The notes under the pieces: model-generated
Database searches by the model: none
The model's input: only the letters and a program-made list of their open reading frames with translations
Told to the model about the DNA's origin: nothing
Assembly: GCA_937907685.1 (NCBI GenBank)
Contig: CALCXF010000020.1
Span: 1 to 60,187 of the forward strand
Reading direction: 5' to 3'
Length of the DNA stretch: 60,187 nucleotides
DNA from: an uncultured Nostocoides sp.
GTDB lineage: Bacteria > Actinomycetota > Actinomycetes > Actinomycetales > Dermatophilaceae
Position numbers and translations under genes: made by a program
Shown here: positions 8,059 through 22,769 of the stretch, piece by piece
How positions within the stretch are numbered: position 1 is the stretch's first letter
Layout: every line of letters begins with the position of its first letter

Positions 8059-9912
8059 TCAGCCGGCGAGCTCTGCGGCCTCAAGCCACTGGAGCTCGAG
8101 CGCCTCTCGCTCGTCGACGATCTCGCGGAGCTCGCGGTTGAGGCCCAGCACCCGTGCGTGGTCCGTCGCCGCTGCGAGCATGGACGCGTGGAGGCGCTCC
8201 TCGCGCTCGGCGAGCCGAGTGAGCTGCTTCTCGACGCGCGCCATCGTCTTGCGCGCGTCCCTGGCCTCGGCCGGTGTCCGGCCCTCCACCCCGGACGCCG
8301 CCGACCCGGGCGCGCCCCCGGCCGCCGCAGCGGACCCGGCGGCATCGAACGGCGCAGGACCGGCATACCGCCCCCCGTCCCGGTGCTCGGCGGTGACCCG
8401 CAGGCGGAGGTACTCGGCGACCCCGCCGGGAAGCTCGCGCAGCCGCCCGTCGCCGAGGAGGGCGACCTGCCGGTCACAGACCCGCTCGAGCAGGTAGCGG
8501 TCGTGCGAGACGACCACGAGGGTCCCGGCCCAGCCGTCGAGGAGGTCCTCGAGGGAGGTGAGCGTCTCGATGTCCAAGTCGTTCGTGGGCTCGTCGAGGA
8601 GGAGGACGTTGGGCTCGTCCATGAGGAGCCTGGTGAGCTGGAGCCGCCGCCGCTCGCCGCCGGAGAGGTCACCCACGCGGGTCTGCTGCCGCGAGCCGGA
8701 GAACCCGAGCCGCTGCGCGAGCTGGGATGCCGTGAGCTCCTTCCTTCCGAGCCGCACCACCGAGCGGACGCCCTCGACCGCCTCGATGACCCGGCGCTCC
8801 CCCCAGGCCTCCAGCTCACGGACCTCCTGGGAGAGCATGGCCAGCCGGACGGTGACCCCGACCTTCCGCTTTCCGGCAGCGAGCGGGATCTCCCCGGCGA
8901 TCGCTCGCAGGAGTGTCGACTTGCCCGAGCCGTTGACGCCGATGACACCCGTGCGCTCCCCGGGTGCCAGGCGCCACGTGACGCGGTCGAGGAGCACGCG
9001 GTCGCCCGCCACCACGCGGACGTCGACCAGGTCGACGACGTCCTTGCCGAGCCTCGTCGTGGCGAAGCGCACGAGCTCGACGTCGTCGCGGGGCGGCGGC
9101 TCGTCGGCGATGAGCGCGTTGGCGGCGTCGATCCTGAACTTCGGCTTGGTCGTGCGAGCGGGCGGGCCGCGGCGCAACCAGGCGAGCTCCTTGCGCAGCA
9201 GGTTGTCCCGGCGTTCCGAGGTCAGTCCGGCCATCCGCTCGCGTTCCGCCTTCGCGAGCACGAAGGCGGCGTACCCGCCGTCGTAGGCGTGGACGGTCCC
9301 CGACCCGACCTCCCACGTCTGCGTCGCGATCGCGTCGAGGAACCACCGGTCGTGCGTGATCGCGACCACCGCGTTGTCCGGACGGCCGTAGCGGGTGACG
9401 AGGTGCTCGGCGAGCCACGCGACGCCCTCGACGTCGAGGTGGTTCGTGGGCTCGTCGAGGAGGAGCAGGGTGGGGGACGCGACGAGCAGGGCTGCGAGGG
9501 CGACCCGACGCCGCTCACCGCCGGAGAGGGGACCCACGGGGGCGGACAGGCCACCGACGGCCGGGGCGTCGGTGCCACCGAGGAGACCGGCGAGGACGTC
9601 TCGGACCCGAGGGTCCGAGGCCCAGACATGCTCCGGCAGCTCACCGAGCACCGTCGTCCTCACCGTGGCCAACGGGTCGAGCTCGTCGTCCTGGGTGAGC
9701 ATCCCCGCGGTCAGGCTGCCCAGGCGAGCGACCCTGCCCGAGTCGACCGGGAGGTCCCCGGCGAGGACGCGGAGCAGGGTGGTCTTGCCGCCGCCGTTGC
9801 GGCCCACCACGCCGATGCGGTCGCCGCCGCCGACCCCGAGTGACACGGCGTCGAGCACCTGGGCGATGCCGAGCGCGACGGACGCGCGCTCGACGGAGAC
9901 GAGGTTGGCCAC
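8059..9912 (-). CDS. ABC-F family ATP-binding protein
   Basis: A 617-residue soluble protein with two ABC ATPase domains and no membrane segment, the ABC-F arrangement used for ribosome-associated translation factors or antibiotic-resistance proteins. Domain 1 has GRNGGGKTT and LSGGERRR with LLLLDEPTN; domain 2 repeats this with GVNGSGKST, LSGGERRR and LLLLDEPTN. An interdomain linker around residues 235-290 and a C-terminal helical tail (about 540-617, rich in Arg and Glu) are typical of Uup/EttA relatives. Its GTG start overlaps the ispE stop by one base (TAGTG), so the two are translationally coupled. The order ksgA-ispE-ABC-F is conserved in actinobacteria. Confidence 0.88.
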   Translation of the reverse strand: MANLVSVERASVALGIAQVLDAVSLGVGGGDRIGVVGRNGGGKTTLLRVLAGDLPVDSGRVARLGSLTAGMLTQDDELDPLATVRTTVLGELPEHVWASDPRVRDVLAGLLGGTDAPAVGGLSAPVGPLSGGERRRVALAALLVASPTLLLLDEPTNHLDVEGVAWLAEHLVTRYGRPDNAVVAITHDRWFLDAIATQTWEVGSGTVHAYDGGYAAFVLAKAERERMAGLTSERRDNLLRKELAWLRRGPPARTTKPKFRIDAANALIADEPPPRDDVELVRFATTRLGKDVVDLVDVRVVAGDRVLLDRVTWRLAPGERTGVIGVNGSGKSTLLRAIAGEIPLAAGKRKVGVTVRLAMLSQEVRELEAWGERRVIEAVEGVRSVVRLGRKELTASQLAQRLGFSGSRQQTRVGDLSGGERRRLQLTRLLMDEPNVLLLDEPTNDLDIETLTSLEDLLDGWAGTLVVVSHDRYLLERVCDRQVALLGDGRLRELPGGVAEYLRLRVTAEHRDGGRYAGPAPFDAAGSAAAAGGAPGSAASGVEGRTPAEARDARKTMARVEKQLTRLAEREERLHASMLAAATDHARVLGLNRELREIVDEREALELQWLEAAELAG

Positions 9913-10841
9913 TAGTCGACCCGGTGGTGGATGACATGGGCGCCGTGCACCGGACCGTTGGCCCGCCGGACGTCGCGCACCACACCGCTCGCCGTCAGCG
10001 CCACGGCGAGGTCGATCCCGGCCTCGTTGTCCTCGACGAGGAAGGCGACGGTCGGCCCCGAGCCGGACACCATCCCGCCCAGCGCGCCGTACTCCATCCC
10101 TGCCGAGAGCACCTCGCCCAGGTCCGGTCGCAGGGACAGCGCCGCGTCCTGGAGGTCGTTCGCGAGCTGTGGGGCCAGCTCGTGCGGGTCGCCGCTGCGC
10201 AGGGCGCTCATGAGGGCGGGGTTGGGCAGCGGCTCGGGCACCGTGGCACTCCCCCGCAGCCGGTCGCACTCGGCATACACCGCGGGGGTGGACAAGCCGT
10301 CGTCGGAGAGTGCGAAGACCCAGTGGTAGGTCCCCCGTGCCAGCACGGGGGCGAGCAGCTCGCCGCGTCCGCTGCCCATCGCCGTCCCGCCGGCGACGAG
10401 GAACGGCACGTCACTTCCCAGCTCCGCCCCGAGCTCCTCGATGGCCTCGCGGTCGAGGTCGAGGTCCCACAGGTGGTCGAGACCCACGAGCGTCGCGGCG
10501 GCGTCGGCGGAGCCGCCGGCCATCCCGCCACCCACCGGAATGCCCTTGCGGATGCTGATGTGCACGGGCTCGACGTCGAAGCGGCTCTCGACCAGCCGGG
10601 CCGCACGCATCGCGAGGTTGTTGCCGTCGGTGGGCACGGCGTCGGCCAGGAGGCCCGAGACGCTGATCCCCCAGCCGTCGGCCACCGAGACGGTCACGTC
10701 GTCGTAGAGGCCCACCGCGTGGAAGACCGTCGACAACGCGTGGTAGCCGTCCTCGCGGCGAGGTCCGACGAGCAGCTCGAGGTTGACCTTCGCCGGGACG
10801 CGCACCGTCACGGGGCCGGGCGCGAGAGGGGCGGCGGTCAT
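9912..10841 (-). CDS. ispE: 4-diphosphocytidyl-2-C-methyl-D-erythritol kinase
   Basis: A 309-residue GHMP kinase of the MEP isoprenoid pathway, phosphorylating CDP-methylerythritol. Visible family motifs: PAKVNLELLVGPRREDGYH at the N-terminus, the ATP loop GIPVGGGMAGGSADAAATL near residue 95, and the C-terminal GSGPTVAF near 272. It starts 10 bp after the ksgA stop and shares its stop with the ABC-F start, so it lies mid-operon. Length fits the family (about 280-310). Confidence 0.93.
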   Translation of the reverse strand: MTAAPLAPGPVTVRVPAKVNLELLVGPRREDGYHALSTVFHAVGLYDDVTVSVADGWGISVSGLLADAVPTDGNNLAMRAARLVESRFDVEPVHISIRKGIPVGGGMAGGSADAAATLVGLDHLWDLDLDREAIEELGAELGSDVPFLVAGGTAMGSGRGELLAPVLARGTYHWVFALSDDGLSTPAVYAECDRLRGSATVPEPLPNPALMSALRSGDPHELAPQLANDLQDAALSLRPDLGEVLSAGMEYGALGGMVSGSGPTVAFLVEDNEAGIDLAVALTASGVVRDVRRANGPVHGAHVIHHRVD

Positions 10842-10850
10842 GCGCCCACA

Positions 10851-11738
10851 CTAGCCAGCCGCCGGCGACCCCGACGCTGGCTGGAACGTGGCCGCCGCCA
10901 CGGCTGCGAACGCCGCGACGTCGAGCTGCTCGCCGCGCGTTCGCGGGTCGATCCCCGCCGCCAGCAGGGCGGTCTCCGCCCGTGCCGGTGACCCCGCCCA
11001 CGTGGCGAGAGCTGCCCGCAGGGTCTTGCGCCGCTGGGCGAACGCCGCGTCGACGCAGGCGAACACCTGCTCCCGGCTGGCCGTGGTGCTCGGGGGCGGA
11101 CGCCGGCGAAGGGCCACGAGGCCCGAGTCCACGTTGGGCAGCGGCCAGAACACGCTGCGCGAGACCGAACCGGCGAGCCGGACGTCGGCGTACCACGCGG
11201 CCTTGACACTGGGGACGCCGTAGGTCCGGGAGCCGGGTGGAGCCGCAAGACGCTCGGCGACCTCCATCTGCACCATGACCAGGAGCGTCCTCAGCGTCGG
11301 GAAGTGCTCGAGGAAGCGCAGGACGACCGGCACGGACACGTTGTAGGGAAGGTTCGCGACGAGCGCAGTGGGGGCCGGACCCGGAAGGCTCGACACCGCG
11401 AGCGCATCGGCCTGCACGACCTCCAGACGGTCGGCGAGCGACGGCGCGTGCGCGGCCACGGTCCCCGGCAGGGCGCGGGCGAGGGTCGGGTCCACCTCGA
11501 TCGCCACGACACGCTCGACGACCGGGAGGAGGGCGAGCGTCAGCGACCCCAGGCCAGGGCCCACCTCGACGACGGTGTCGCCGGCGCCCACACCGGCCAC
11601 CCGGACGATGCGCCGAACGGTGTTGCCGTCGACGACGAAGTTCTGCCCCCGGGTCTTGGTCGGCCGGATGCCGTGTCGCGCGGCGATCTCCCGGACCTCC
11701 GCGGCCCCGAGGAGCGAGGCGTCGGAGCCGTCGGTCAT
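10851..11738 (-). CDS. rsmA: 16S rRNA (adenine(1518)-N(6)/adenine(1519)-N(6))-dimethyltransferase
   Basis: A 295-residue KsgA/RsmA enzyme that dimethylates two adjacent adenines near the 3' end of 16S rRNA during small-subunit maturation. Motifs: [13 protein letters not shown] near residue 25, the SAM loop [12 protein letters not shown] near 57, and the catalytic [11 protein letters not shown] near 128. The ATG at 11738 is the first in a short leader; a strong hairpin separates it from rpfB upstream, so it may start its own transcript or be read at reduced level from rpfB. Confidence 0.94.
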   Translation of the reverse strand: MTDGSDASLLGAAEVREIAARHGIRPTKTRGQNFVVDGNTVRRIVRVAGVGAGDTVVEVGPGLGSLTLALLPVVERVVAIEVDPTLARALPGTVAAHAPSLADRLEVVQADALAVSSLPGPAPTALVANLPYNVSVPVVLRFLEHFPTLRTLLVMVQMEVAERLAAPPGSRTYGVPSVKAAWYADVRLAGSVSRSVFWPLPNVDSGLVALRRRPPPSTTASREQVFACVDAAFAQRRKTLRAALATWAGSPARAETALLAAGIDPRTRGEQLDVAAFAAVAAATFQPASGSPAAG

Positions 11739-11780
11739 GCGCTCACCATAACGACGACGACGAGGTGCCCTCCGACACCG

Positions 11781-11812
11781 CGAGGCCCCGGACCTTGCGG
11801 TCCGGGGCCTCG
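11781..11812 (-). terminator. Strong hairpin terminator after rpfB
   Basis: A 14-bp perfect stem (CGAGGCCCCGGACC, loop TTGC, complementary arm) lies 18 bp past the rpfB stop and before ksgA. Such GC-rich stems without a long T run are usual actinobacterial terminators. The stem is symmetric, but only the minus strand has an upstream gene ending here. Confidence 0.8.
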
Positions 11813-11830
11813 TTCGGTGCTCGCAGTACG

Positions 11831-13256
<1,426 letters not shown>

Positions 13257-14111
13257 TCACCAGGGGCCGTAGAGACGCTCCGCGTTCTCGCTCAGCGCCT
13301 CGCACAGCGTCGGCACCGCCACGCCCAGCACGGAGGCCATCGCTCGCACGGTCAACGGCACGAGGGCGGGAGCGTTGGGAGCGCCACGCCAGGGGTGAGG
13401 AGTGAGGTACGGCGCGTCGGTCTCGACGAGGAGCAGCTCCAGCGGAGTGACGGCGAGTGCGTCGCGCAGCGACGTGGCGCCCTTGAACGTCACGGTGCCG
13501 CTGAAGGAGAGGTGGTACCCCCGCTCGACGCACTGACGTGCCATCTCGGGACCGCCACTGAAGCAGTGCAGGACCGTGCTCGCAGGCGCCCCCTCCTCCG
13601 CGAGCACTCGCAGCACGTCGTCATGGCTGTCGCGGTCATGGACCTGCAGGACCTTGTCCAGCCGCTTCGCGAGGGCGATGTGCCAGCGGAACGACTCCTG
13701 CTGCGCCGGCACGCCGGCCGGACCGGTCCGGAAGTAGTCGAGTCCGGTCTCCCCCACCACCCGCACCCGCGGGTGACCCGCAAGCCGCTCGATCTCGCCG
13801 TATGCCGCGTCGAGCCGCCCGCTGTCGGCGAGTGCCGGCACCTCGTTGGGGTGCAGTGCGACGCCGGCGACCACACCGGCATACCGTTCCGACGCGGCGA
13901 CGGCGAACTCGGCACCGGAGAGGTCGCACCCGATCTGGACGACGCGGTCTACGCCGACGGATGCCGCCTCCACGAGGACCGGACGGAGGTCCTCGACGCC
14001 GATGTCCACGCCGTTCCGGCTGATGTCGAGGTGAGTGTGGTTGTCCACCACGGGAATCGGCAGGGGGTCGGGCGGTTCCGGGACGCCACGTCGGATCGGC
14101 TGCGAGGTCAC
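13257..14111 (-). CDS. tatD: TatD family metal-dependent hydrolase (DNase)
   Basis: A 284-residue TIM-barrel amidohydrolase-like nuclease. Metal ligands are visible: DNHTHLD near residue 23, GETGLDYFR near 120, QVHDRDS near 155, LHCFSG near 182 and VETDAPYL near 230. The family removes damaged DNA ends or single strands and needs divalent metals. The GTG at 14111 starts four bases after the metG stop, with its Shine-Dalgarno inside metG, so the two are co-transcribed. Length is normal (about 260-290). Confidence 0.92.
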   Translation of the reverse strand: MTSQPIRRGVPEPPDPLPIPVVDNHTHLDISRNGVDIGVEDLRPVLVEAASVGVDRVVQIGCDLSGAEFAVAASERYAGVVAGVALHPNEVPALADSGRLDAAYGEIERLAGHPRVRVVGETGLDYFRTGPAGVPAQQESFRWHIALAKRLDKVLQVHDRDSHDDVLRVLAEEGAPASTVLHCFSGGPEMARQCVERGYHLSFSGTVTFKGATSLRDALAVTPLELLLVETDAPYLTPHPWRGAPNAPALVPLTVRAMASVLGVAVPTLCEALSENAERLYGPW

Positions 14112-14115
14112 CGGC

Positions 14116-15892
14116 TCACTGACCTGCCGCCCGGGCGAGCTCCTCGTCGACCACCGACTCGTCGAGCTTGGTGAAGACGGGCAGCGGCTTGCTGATGGGG
14201 GTGCCGACCACGACGGGACGTGACTCCCATCGTGGTGTCGTCGAGTAGTCGCCCGTGATGACCGGGTAGGTGCGACCCTCGTCGCCGTCGTCCAGTCCGC
14301 GCACCGTCTCGAGGCGCGGCATGGGGCTGAGCTCGCCAGCACCCCCGAGCACGGAGTGCACGCGGTTGGAGGCGTGCGGGAGGAACGGCGCGAGCATCGT
14401 GTTGAGGTCCGACACGCACTGCACGAGCGTGTGGAGCACCGTCGCGAGGCGCTCCCGCTGCTCGTCGCCCTTGAGCTTGAACGGCTCTGTGCGCGACACG
14501 TAGGCGTTGACCTCCGCGACGACCCGCATCGCCTCGGCAACGGCGGCCTTCTGCCGGTGACGTTCGAGGAGGTCGCCCACGGTGTACTCCGGGCACGACG
14601 GGCTCGAGCGTCCCCGGCGCCGGGATCTCCCCGAAGCTCCTCGCGACCATGGCAGCCGTCCTGGACACGAGGTTGCCCCAGCCCGCCACGAGCTCGGAGT
14701 TGTTGCGCTGCACGAACTCCTTCCACGTGAAGTTCGCGTCCTGGCTCTCCGGCCCGGCAGCACAGATGAAGTACCGGATGCCGTCCGGGCCGTAGCGGTC
14801 CAGGACGTCACGCACGAGGATGGTGTAACCACGGGAGGTGGAGAACTGCCTGCCCTCCATCGTCAGGTACTCGCTCGAGACGACCTCGGTGGGCAGGTTG
14901 AGCTCGCCGTAGTCGCCCGGCTCACCGCCCTTGCTGCCCTTCCCGGCATACCCGAGCAGCTCGGCCGGCCAGATCTGGGAGTGGAAGGTGATGTTGTCCT
15001 TGCCCATGAAGTAGTAGGAGAGGGCCTGCGGGTCGTTCCACCACTCCCGCCAGCGGTCGGCGTCGCCGGTGCGACGGGCCCACTCGATCGAGGCGGACAG
15101 GTAGCCGACAACGGCGTCGAACCACACGTACAGGCGCTTGGCCGGGTTGTCCCGCCAGCCGTCGAGCGGCACGGGGATGCCCCAGTCGATGTCCCGGGTC
15201 ATCGCCCGCGGCCGGATGTCGTCGAGGATGTTGAGGCTGAACCGGATGACGTTGGGCCGCCAGGTGCCCGACGCCTCACGCTCCTCGAGCCACTCGCGCA
15301 GCGCATCGGCGAGGGCGGGCAGGTCGAGGAGGAAGTGCTGGGTCTCGACGAACTCCGGTGTCTCACCGTTGATCCGGCTCCGCGGGTCGATGAGGTCGGT
15401 CGGGTCGAGCTGGTTCCCGCAGTTGTCGCACTGGTCGCCTCGCGCCTCGCCGTAACCGCAGATAGGACACGTGCCCTCGATGTAGCGGTCGGGGAGAGTG
15501 CGACCGGTGGACGGCGAGATGGCGCCCTGCGTCGTCTGCTCGACCATGTAGCCGTTGCGCCAGACCTGGGTGAAGAGCTCCTGCGCGACGCCGTAGTGGT
15601 TGGCGGTCGTGGTCCGCGTGTAGAGGTCGTAGGAGCAGCCGAGGTCGGTGAGCTCGCCGGCGATGACGGCGTGGTTGGTGTCGACGAACTCCCGCGGGGA
15701 GAGCTGCGCCTGGTCGGCGAGGACGAGGATCGGCGTGCCGTGCTCGTCGGAGCCGCTCACCATGAGCACGTCGTGCCCCGCCATCCGCATGTAGCGGCTG
15801 AAGACGTCGGACGGGACGCCGAAGCCGGCGACGTGACCGAGGTGGCGCGGCCCGTTGGCGTAGGGCCACGCGACGGCGGAGAGGACCTTCAT
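14116..15892 (-). CDS. metG: Methionine--tRNA ligase (one-base frameshift)
   Basis: Class I aminoacyl-tRNA synthetase charging tRNA-Met. The N-terminal [13 protein letters not shown] contains the HIGH-type signature, the zinc knuckle is [18 protein letters not shown], and the KMSKS-type loop is FSTSRGY. The frame breaks at a run of three G on the plus strand (14591-14593): dropping one base gives [14 protein letters not shown] and continues into the anticodon-binding domain to the stop at 14116 (591 residues). The gene is normally essential and there is no second copy here, so a sequence error is the likely reason. It precedes tatD by four bases. Confidence 0.88.
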
Positions 15893-16027
15893 GGCCCCTG
15901 ATCCTAGGTGGCGCCGAACCCTGCTCGGACGGACCCGGGGACCGACGAGCCGGACTACGCTCGGGGGGCCGCCCGTCACGTCGGCACGACCGCATCGCCT
16001 CGTCGTCGGTTGGAAGGAGGGATCGCC

Positions 16028-16627
16028 GTGCTCGCTGCGCTCACGGGGATGGGCCTGTCCGCCGCGGCCGGTCTCAACGCCTACATCCCGTTCCTCCTCG
16101 TGGCGCTCGTCGCCCGCTTCACGGACTACATCGTGCTGCCGACCGGCTACGCGTGGATCGAGAGCAACTGGGCCATCGCCATCTGCTCCGTGCTTCTCGC
16201 CACCGAGGTGGTCCTCGACAAGATCCCCGCCGTCGACACCGTGAACGACACCATCCAGACCTTCATCCGGCCCGCCGTGGGCGGTCTCATCTTCGCGGCG
16301 TCGACAGCCGCGTCCGAGCTCGACAACTCGGCGTGGATGGAGGAGAACGCCTGGTTCTCCGTCGTGCTCGGGGTGATCGTCTCCGGGCTGGTCCACACGG
16401 GGAAGATGGCTGCCCGCCCGGTCATCAACGCGGGGACGGTCGGCGCGGGCGCGCCCGTCGTCTCGACCGTGGAGGACGGCGCATCGATCGGCCTGTCCCT
16501 CATCGCGATCCTCGCGCCGCTCCTCGTCATCGTCGCGCTGGCCCTCCTCGCGTGGGTCCTCATCTGGATGTGGCTGCGGGTCAGGCGATGGCGCCGCCGC
16601 CGCGAGCAGGCGTACAGCCCCACGTAG
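16028..16627 (+). CDS. DUF4126 domain-containing membrane protein
   Basis: A 199-residue integral membrane protein. It begins with the glycine-rich [18 protein letters not shown] segment characteristic of DUF4126, followed by further hydrophobic stretches near residues 45-60, 80-98, 115-135 and 160-188, then a basic tail (RRWRRRRE). GGAAGGAGGG ends seven bases before the GTG at 16028 and fixes the start. Function unknown. It is divergent from metG and ends about 50 bp before the convergent lipoprotein gene. Confidence 0.75.
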   Translation: MLAALTGMGLSAAAGLNAYIPFLLVALVARFTDYIVLPTGYAWIESNWAIAICSVLLATEVVLDKIPAVDTVNDTIQTFIRPAVGGLIFAASTAASELDNSAWMEENAWFSVVLGVIVSGLVHTGKMAARPVINAGTVGAGAPVVSTVEDGASIGLSLIAILAPLLVIVALALLAWVLIWMWLRVRRWRRRREQAYSPT

Positions 16628-16679
16628 TTCGCATTCGGCGCAGCCCGTCGTCTGCCGGTCGGGATCGTTCCCGCTGGAC

Positions 16680-17450
16680 TCAGCCCTCCACCACCACCGA
16701 CGCCGGCGGCGGCGTGAAGGTCCTCGCGCGTCCCCAGCTCCGGAACACCAGGTCCGAGGGCGCACTCGTCGGCCCCACCGCCCGGAGCACCGTGCCGTTC
16801 CCGTCGGCCGCAACCCAGAGGCGCGGCCCGCCCTCATGGCCCAAGAGGTATGCCGGCCGGCCGTCGAGGTCCGTCTCCACCGCTTCGGTCGCGTCCGACT
16901 CCAGGGCGGTCACCTCGGGGCGCTGGAAGTAGTCGGTGAGGATGCCCCGCAGCGTGTACGCCCCGAGCTCGGTCGCGTCGGACTCCGCGATGGGGACGTA
17001 CTTGCCCACCATGGCGCGGCCGGCAGTCGGGTCCCCGGTCTGGTGCGCCCAGAACGCCTCGTCACCCCCGAGCCAGTAGCGGCCGTCGACCATGACGACC
17101 TCCGACGTGCCGCCTGCCTCGGTCGTGATGAACACCGTCTGGTTGGCGCCGTCGGCGACCCCCTCGACGTCGATCTTCAGCGGCTCGCCCTCGTAGCGCA
17201 CGGTGCCCGTCACGTGTCCGGACCCCGCGGACAGTGCCGCGGCACGGGCCGTTCGGAACACCTCTGCCACCGTCGGACCCATCGGCTCGGTGGGTGTCGC
17301 CGACGCGCTCGGTGCCGCGGACGTGCCTGTCGAGTCGGTGACCGTCGGGCGCGTCGACGCCTCCGCCGGCTCGTCGTCGCCGGAGCAGCCCGACACCGCG
17401 GTGCACGCCATGAGCGCGATCAGTGCAGCGGCCCGTCGGCACGCGGTCAT
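16680..17450 (-). CDS. LppX/LprG-family lipoprotein
   Basis: A 256-residue secreted lipoprotein. The signal peptide ends with lipobox AVSGC, so Cys22 would be lipidated. After a Thr/Ser/Ala-rich linker (residues 25-60) comes a beta-rich domain with [20 protein letters not shown] and later [13 protein letters not shown] and [14 protein letters not shown], as in the LppX/LprAFG group that carries lipids across the actinobacterial envelope. Assignment rests on fold-like pattern and length, not on catalytic motifs. Likely monocistronic. Confidence 0.72.
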   Translation of the reverse strand: MTACRRAAALIALMACTAVSGCSGDDEPAEASTRPTVTDSTGTSAAPSASATPTEPMGPTVAEVFRTARAAALSAGSGHVTGTVRYEGEPLKIDVEGVADGANQTVFITTEAGGTSEVVMVDGRYWLGGDEAFWAHQTGDPTAGRAMVGKYVPIAESDATELGAYTLRGILTDYFQRPEVTALESDATEAVETDLDGRPAYLLGHEGGPRLWVAADGNGTVLRAVGPTSAPSDLVFRSWGRARTFTPPPASVVVEG

Positions 17451-17640
17451 CGTTCGGCCCTCTCCTTCGCCGCCACCCGACCGCCATCGTAGGTCGCTGC
17501 GGCCCGCCAGCCGTGGAGGTGAGGGCCCACACGCGTGGCGGCGAACGGCTCACGGCCGGCGCGGGCCGGCAAGGGCTTACGCGGGCCGCGCGTCGCCGGG
17601 CCCGGCGGGCGAGCCTGAGCAGCGGCATACCCTGTCCGGC

Positions 17641-18384
17641 ATGCGGCGCCAGCACCTCACCGAGACCCTGCTGGTTCTCGGCGTCTCCCTGGGCGCCTCG
17701 GCGATCTGGTCCCTGCTGCGGATCGTCGACCGGCTGACCCGCGCCGAGTCGCTCGCTCGTCAGACATCCGCGTTGAACACGTCGGTCACCCCCGACCGAC
17801 CCTGGCTCGACCTCGCCTACCAGCTCACCGGCATCGTCCTCGCCCTCGTGCCCGTGGTGCTGGCGCTGCACCTCCTGCAGCGCGGCGACCCCGACGCCCG
17901 CCACCGGATGGGCTTCGACCTCCGCCGACCGGGCCAGGACCTTCTTCGCGGTGCACTCCTCGCCGCGGCGATCGGCATCCCGGGTCTCGGCCTCTACGCG
18001 TTGGCCAAGGCCCTCGACCTCAACACGACGGTGGCGGCGAGCAACCTCACCGAGGCGTGGTGGACCGTGCCGGTGCTGGTGCTCGCAGCGACCCAGAACG
18101 CCGTGCTCGAGGAGGTGGTCATGGTGGGTTACCTCTTCCGCCGGTGGGGTCAGGCGGGTTGGGGCACCTGGCAGGTCATCATCACGAGCGCCGTGGTCCG
18201 CGGCTGCTACCACCTGTACCAGGGGTTCGGCGGCTTCGTCGGCAACCTCGTCATGGGGCTCGTCTTCGGGTGGGTGTACACGCGCACCCGACGCGTCATG
18301 CCGCTCGTCGTCGCCCACACCGTCCTGGACGTCGTCGCCTTCGTCGGGTACGCGCTGCTCAGGGACCGGCTCGACTGGCTCTGA
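17641..18384 (+). CDS. CPBP family intramembrane metalloprotease
   Basis: A second CPBP protease, 247 residues with about seven hydrophobic segments. Active-site motifs: LEEVVMVGYLFRR near residue 157 (the EE...R element), RGCYHLYQG near 188 and VAHTVLDVV near 224. The ATG at 17641 follows a leader containing one CGGCATAC octamer. It ends 21 bp from the convergent sdhB. Substrate unknown. Confidence 0.85.
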   Translation: MRRQHLTETLLVLGVSLGASAIWSLLRIVDRLTRAESLARQTSALNTSVTPDRPWLDLAYQLTGIVLALVPVVLALHLLQRGDPDARHRMGFDLRRPGQDLLRGALLAAAIGIPGLGLYALAKALDLNTTVAASNLTEAWWTVPVLVLAATQNAVLEEVVMVGYLFRRWGQAGWGTWQVIITSAVVRGCYHLYQGFGGFVGNLVMGLVFGWVYTRTRRVMPLVVAHTVLDVVAFVGYALLRDRLDWL

Positions 18385-18405
18385 GCAGACCCGGCAGGTG
18401 GGCGA

Positions 18406-19149
18406 TCAGCGGTTGCCGCGGAGCGCGGTACGCAGGTCGAAGTTCAGCGTGGAGATGACGTCCTGCGGGATGCCCTTGGGGCATGCCTGCGAGCACGCTC
18501 CGACGTTCGTGCACCCACCGAAGCCCTCGGCGTCGTGCTGGTCGACCATCTTGACGACCCTCGCCATGCGCTCCGGCTGGCCCTGGGGCAGCTCGGCGAG
18601 GTGGGTGACCTTCGAGCCGAGGAAGAGCATGGCGCTGGCGTTGGGACAGGCGGCCACGCAGGCCCCGCACTGGATGCACTCGGCCGCCTGGAACGCACGG
18701 TCGGCATTCCGCTTGGGCACGGGGGTCGCGTGGGCGTCAGGAGCGGACCCGGTGTTGACGGAGATGTAGCCGCCGGCCTGGATGATCCGGTCGAACGCGC
18801 CGCGGTCGACGACGAGGTCCTTGATGACGGGGAAGGCGTTCGCGCGCCACGGCTCGATCGTGATGACCTCGCCGTCGGAGAAGCTGCGCATGTGCAGCTG
18901 ACAGGTCGTCGTCTTCTCCGGCCCGTGGGCCTCGCCGGAGATCATCAGGCCACAGGTGCCGCAGATGCCCTCACGACAGTCGGAGTCGAAGGCGATGGGC
19001 TCCTCACCGGCGGCATTGAGCTGCTCGTTGAGCACGTCGAGCATCTCGAGGAAGCTCATGTCGGGGCTGATGTCCTTGACCTTGTACGTTCTCAGCTCGC
19101 CCTTGTGGCGAGGACCTGCCTGCCGCCAGATCCTCAGCGTGAGGTTCAT
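18406..19149 (-). CDS. sdhB: Succinate dehydrogenase/fumarate reductase iron-sulfur subunit
   Basis: A 247-residue electron-transfer subunit of complex II. The N-terminal ferredoxin domain has [13 protein letters not shown] with a distal Cys in [10 protein letters not shown] ([2Fe-2S]); the C-terminal domain has [12 protein letters not shown] and [16 protein letters not shown] for the [4Fe-4S] and [3Fe-4S] clusters. It follows sdhA by 70 bp, in the order sdhC-sdhA-sdhB of the actinobacterial trihaem/dihaem-type enzyme. Confidence 0.94.
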   Translation of the reverse strand: MNLTLRIWRQAGPRHKGELRTYKVKDISPDMSFLEMLDVLNEQLNAAGEEPIAFDSDCREGICGTCGLMISGEAHGPEKTTTCQLHMRSFSDGEVITIEPWRANAFPVIKDLVVDRGAFDRIIQAGGYISVNTGSAPDAHATPVPKRNADRAFQAAECIQCGACVAACPNASAMLFLGSKVTHLAELPQGQPERMARVVKMVDQHDAEGFGGCTNVGACSQACPKGIPQDVISTLNFDLRTALRGNR

Positions 19150-19219
19150 GCGCTCGATCCTTGCGTCGTGGACGGTCGTCGACCGTCGTGCGGGCGCGGG
19201 GGGCGGAGCCGCCGGCGTG

Positions 19220-21754
<2,535 letters not shown>

Positions 21755-21853
21755 GAAAGGCAGGGTAGTCGCGGGCACCCACCGGGGCGAGGCCGCGACC
21801 ACCGCTGTGCAATGTGAGATTCGCCCCGTTACCTGCGGGTATGCCGGTCGGCC

Positions 21854-22705
21854 TCACGTCCGCTCGGGTCGGCCGCGAGGCCTGGAGACCACGGCGTCGT
21901 ACAGCGCCTTCCTCGACAACCCGGTCGCCGCCGCCACCTCGGCGCTCACGTCCTTGAGCCGCTCGCCCGCGGCGACCCTCTCGCGGATCCCGGCCACCTG
22001 CCCGGCGACGTCGGTGACCGGGCCGGAGGCGCCGGCGACGACGAGGGTGACCTCTCCGCGCACCCCGTCCGACGTCCAGCCGAGCAGCTCGTGGAGCGCC
22101 CCCCGGCGGACCTCCTCGTACGTCTTCGTGAGCTCGCGGCACACCGCGCCCTGCCGGTCGGCGCCGAACACCTGCACCATGGACTCCAACGTGCGCGCCA
22201 GCCGGTGGGGTGCCTCGAAGAACACCATCGTCCGGGGCTCGGCCACGAGCGCACCGAGGGCGCCGGACCGCTCACCGGCACGCCGCGGGAGGAATCCCTC
22301 GAAGCAGAACCGGTCGACCGGGAGGCCGGACACGGCCAGGGCCAGAAGGACCGCCGAGGGCCCCGGCACGCCGGTGACCCGGATGTCGACGGCGACCGCC
22401 GCGCGCACCAGACGGTAGCCGGGGTCGGAGACCGACGGCATCCCGGCATCCGTCACGACGAGGACCCGGTCACCCGCGCGCAGCCGTTCGACCAGCTCGG
22501 GAGTTCGCTCGGCCTCGTTGTGCTCGTGGAAGGACAGGACCCGGCCGCTCGGGGTGACGTCGAGGTCCCGGCAGAGGCGGCGCAGCCGGCGGGTGTCCTC
22601 GGCCGCGACGACGTCGGCGGCGCGCAGCTCGTCCGCGAGGCGCGGGGCCGCGTCGCGGGAGTCCCCGATCGGGGTCGCTGCCAGGACGAGGACGCCGCCG
22701 CTCAT
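21854..22705 (-). CDS. rsmI: 16S rRNA (cytidine(1402)-2'-O)-methyltransferase
   Basis: A 283-residue RsmI enzyme, a tetrapyrrole-methylase-fold protein that 2'-O-methylates C1402 in the ribosomal P site. Motifs: LVLAATPIGD at the N-terminus, AAEDTRRLRRL near 35, DAGMPSVSDPGYRLV near 88, GVPGPSAVLLAL near 113 and FFEAPHRL near 160. It is divergent from pmt with 64 bp between starts, a conserved actinobacterial pair. Confidence 0.94.
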   Translation of the reverse strand: MSGGVLVLAATPIGDSRDAAPRLADELRAADVVAAEDTRRLRRLCRDLDVTPSGRVLSFHEHNEAERTPELVERLRAGDRVLVVTDAGMPSVSDPGYRLVRAAVAVDIRVTGVPGPSAVLLALAVSGLPVDRFCFEGFLPRRAGERSGALGALVAEPRTMVFFEAPHRLARTLESMVQVFGADRQGAVCRELTKTYEEVRRGALHELLGWTSDGVRGEVTLVVAGASGPVTDVAGQVAGIRERVAAGERLKDVSAEVAAATGLSRKALYDAVVSRPRGRPERT

Positions 22706-22769
22706 GCGCCGATCCTCGCACGCACCCCGGCGCCGGGATCGGCCCCGGTCACCGACCTAGGATGACCCG

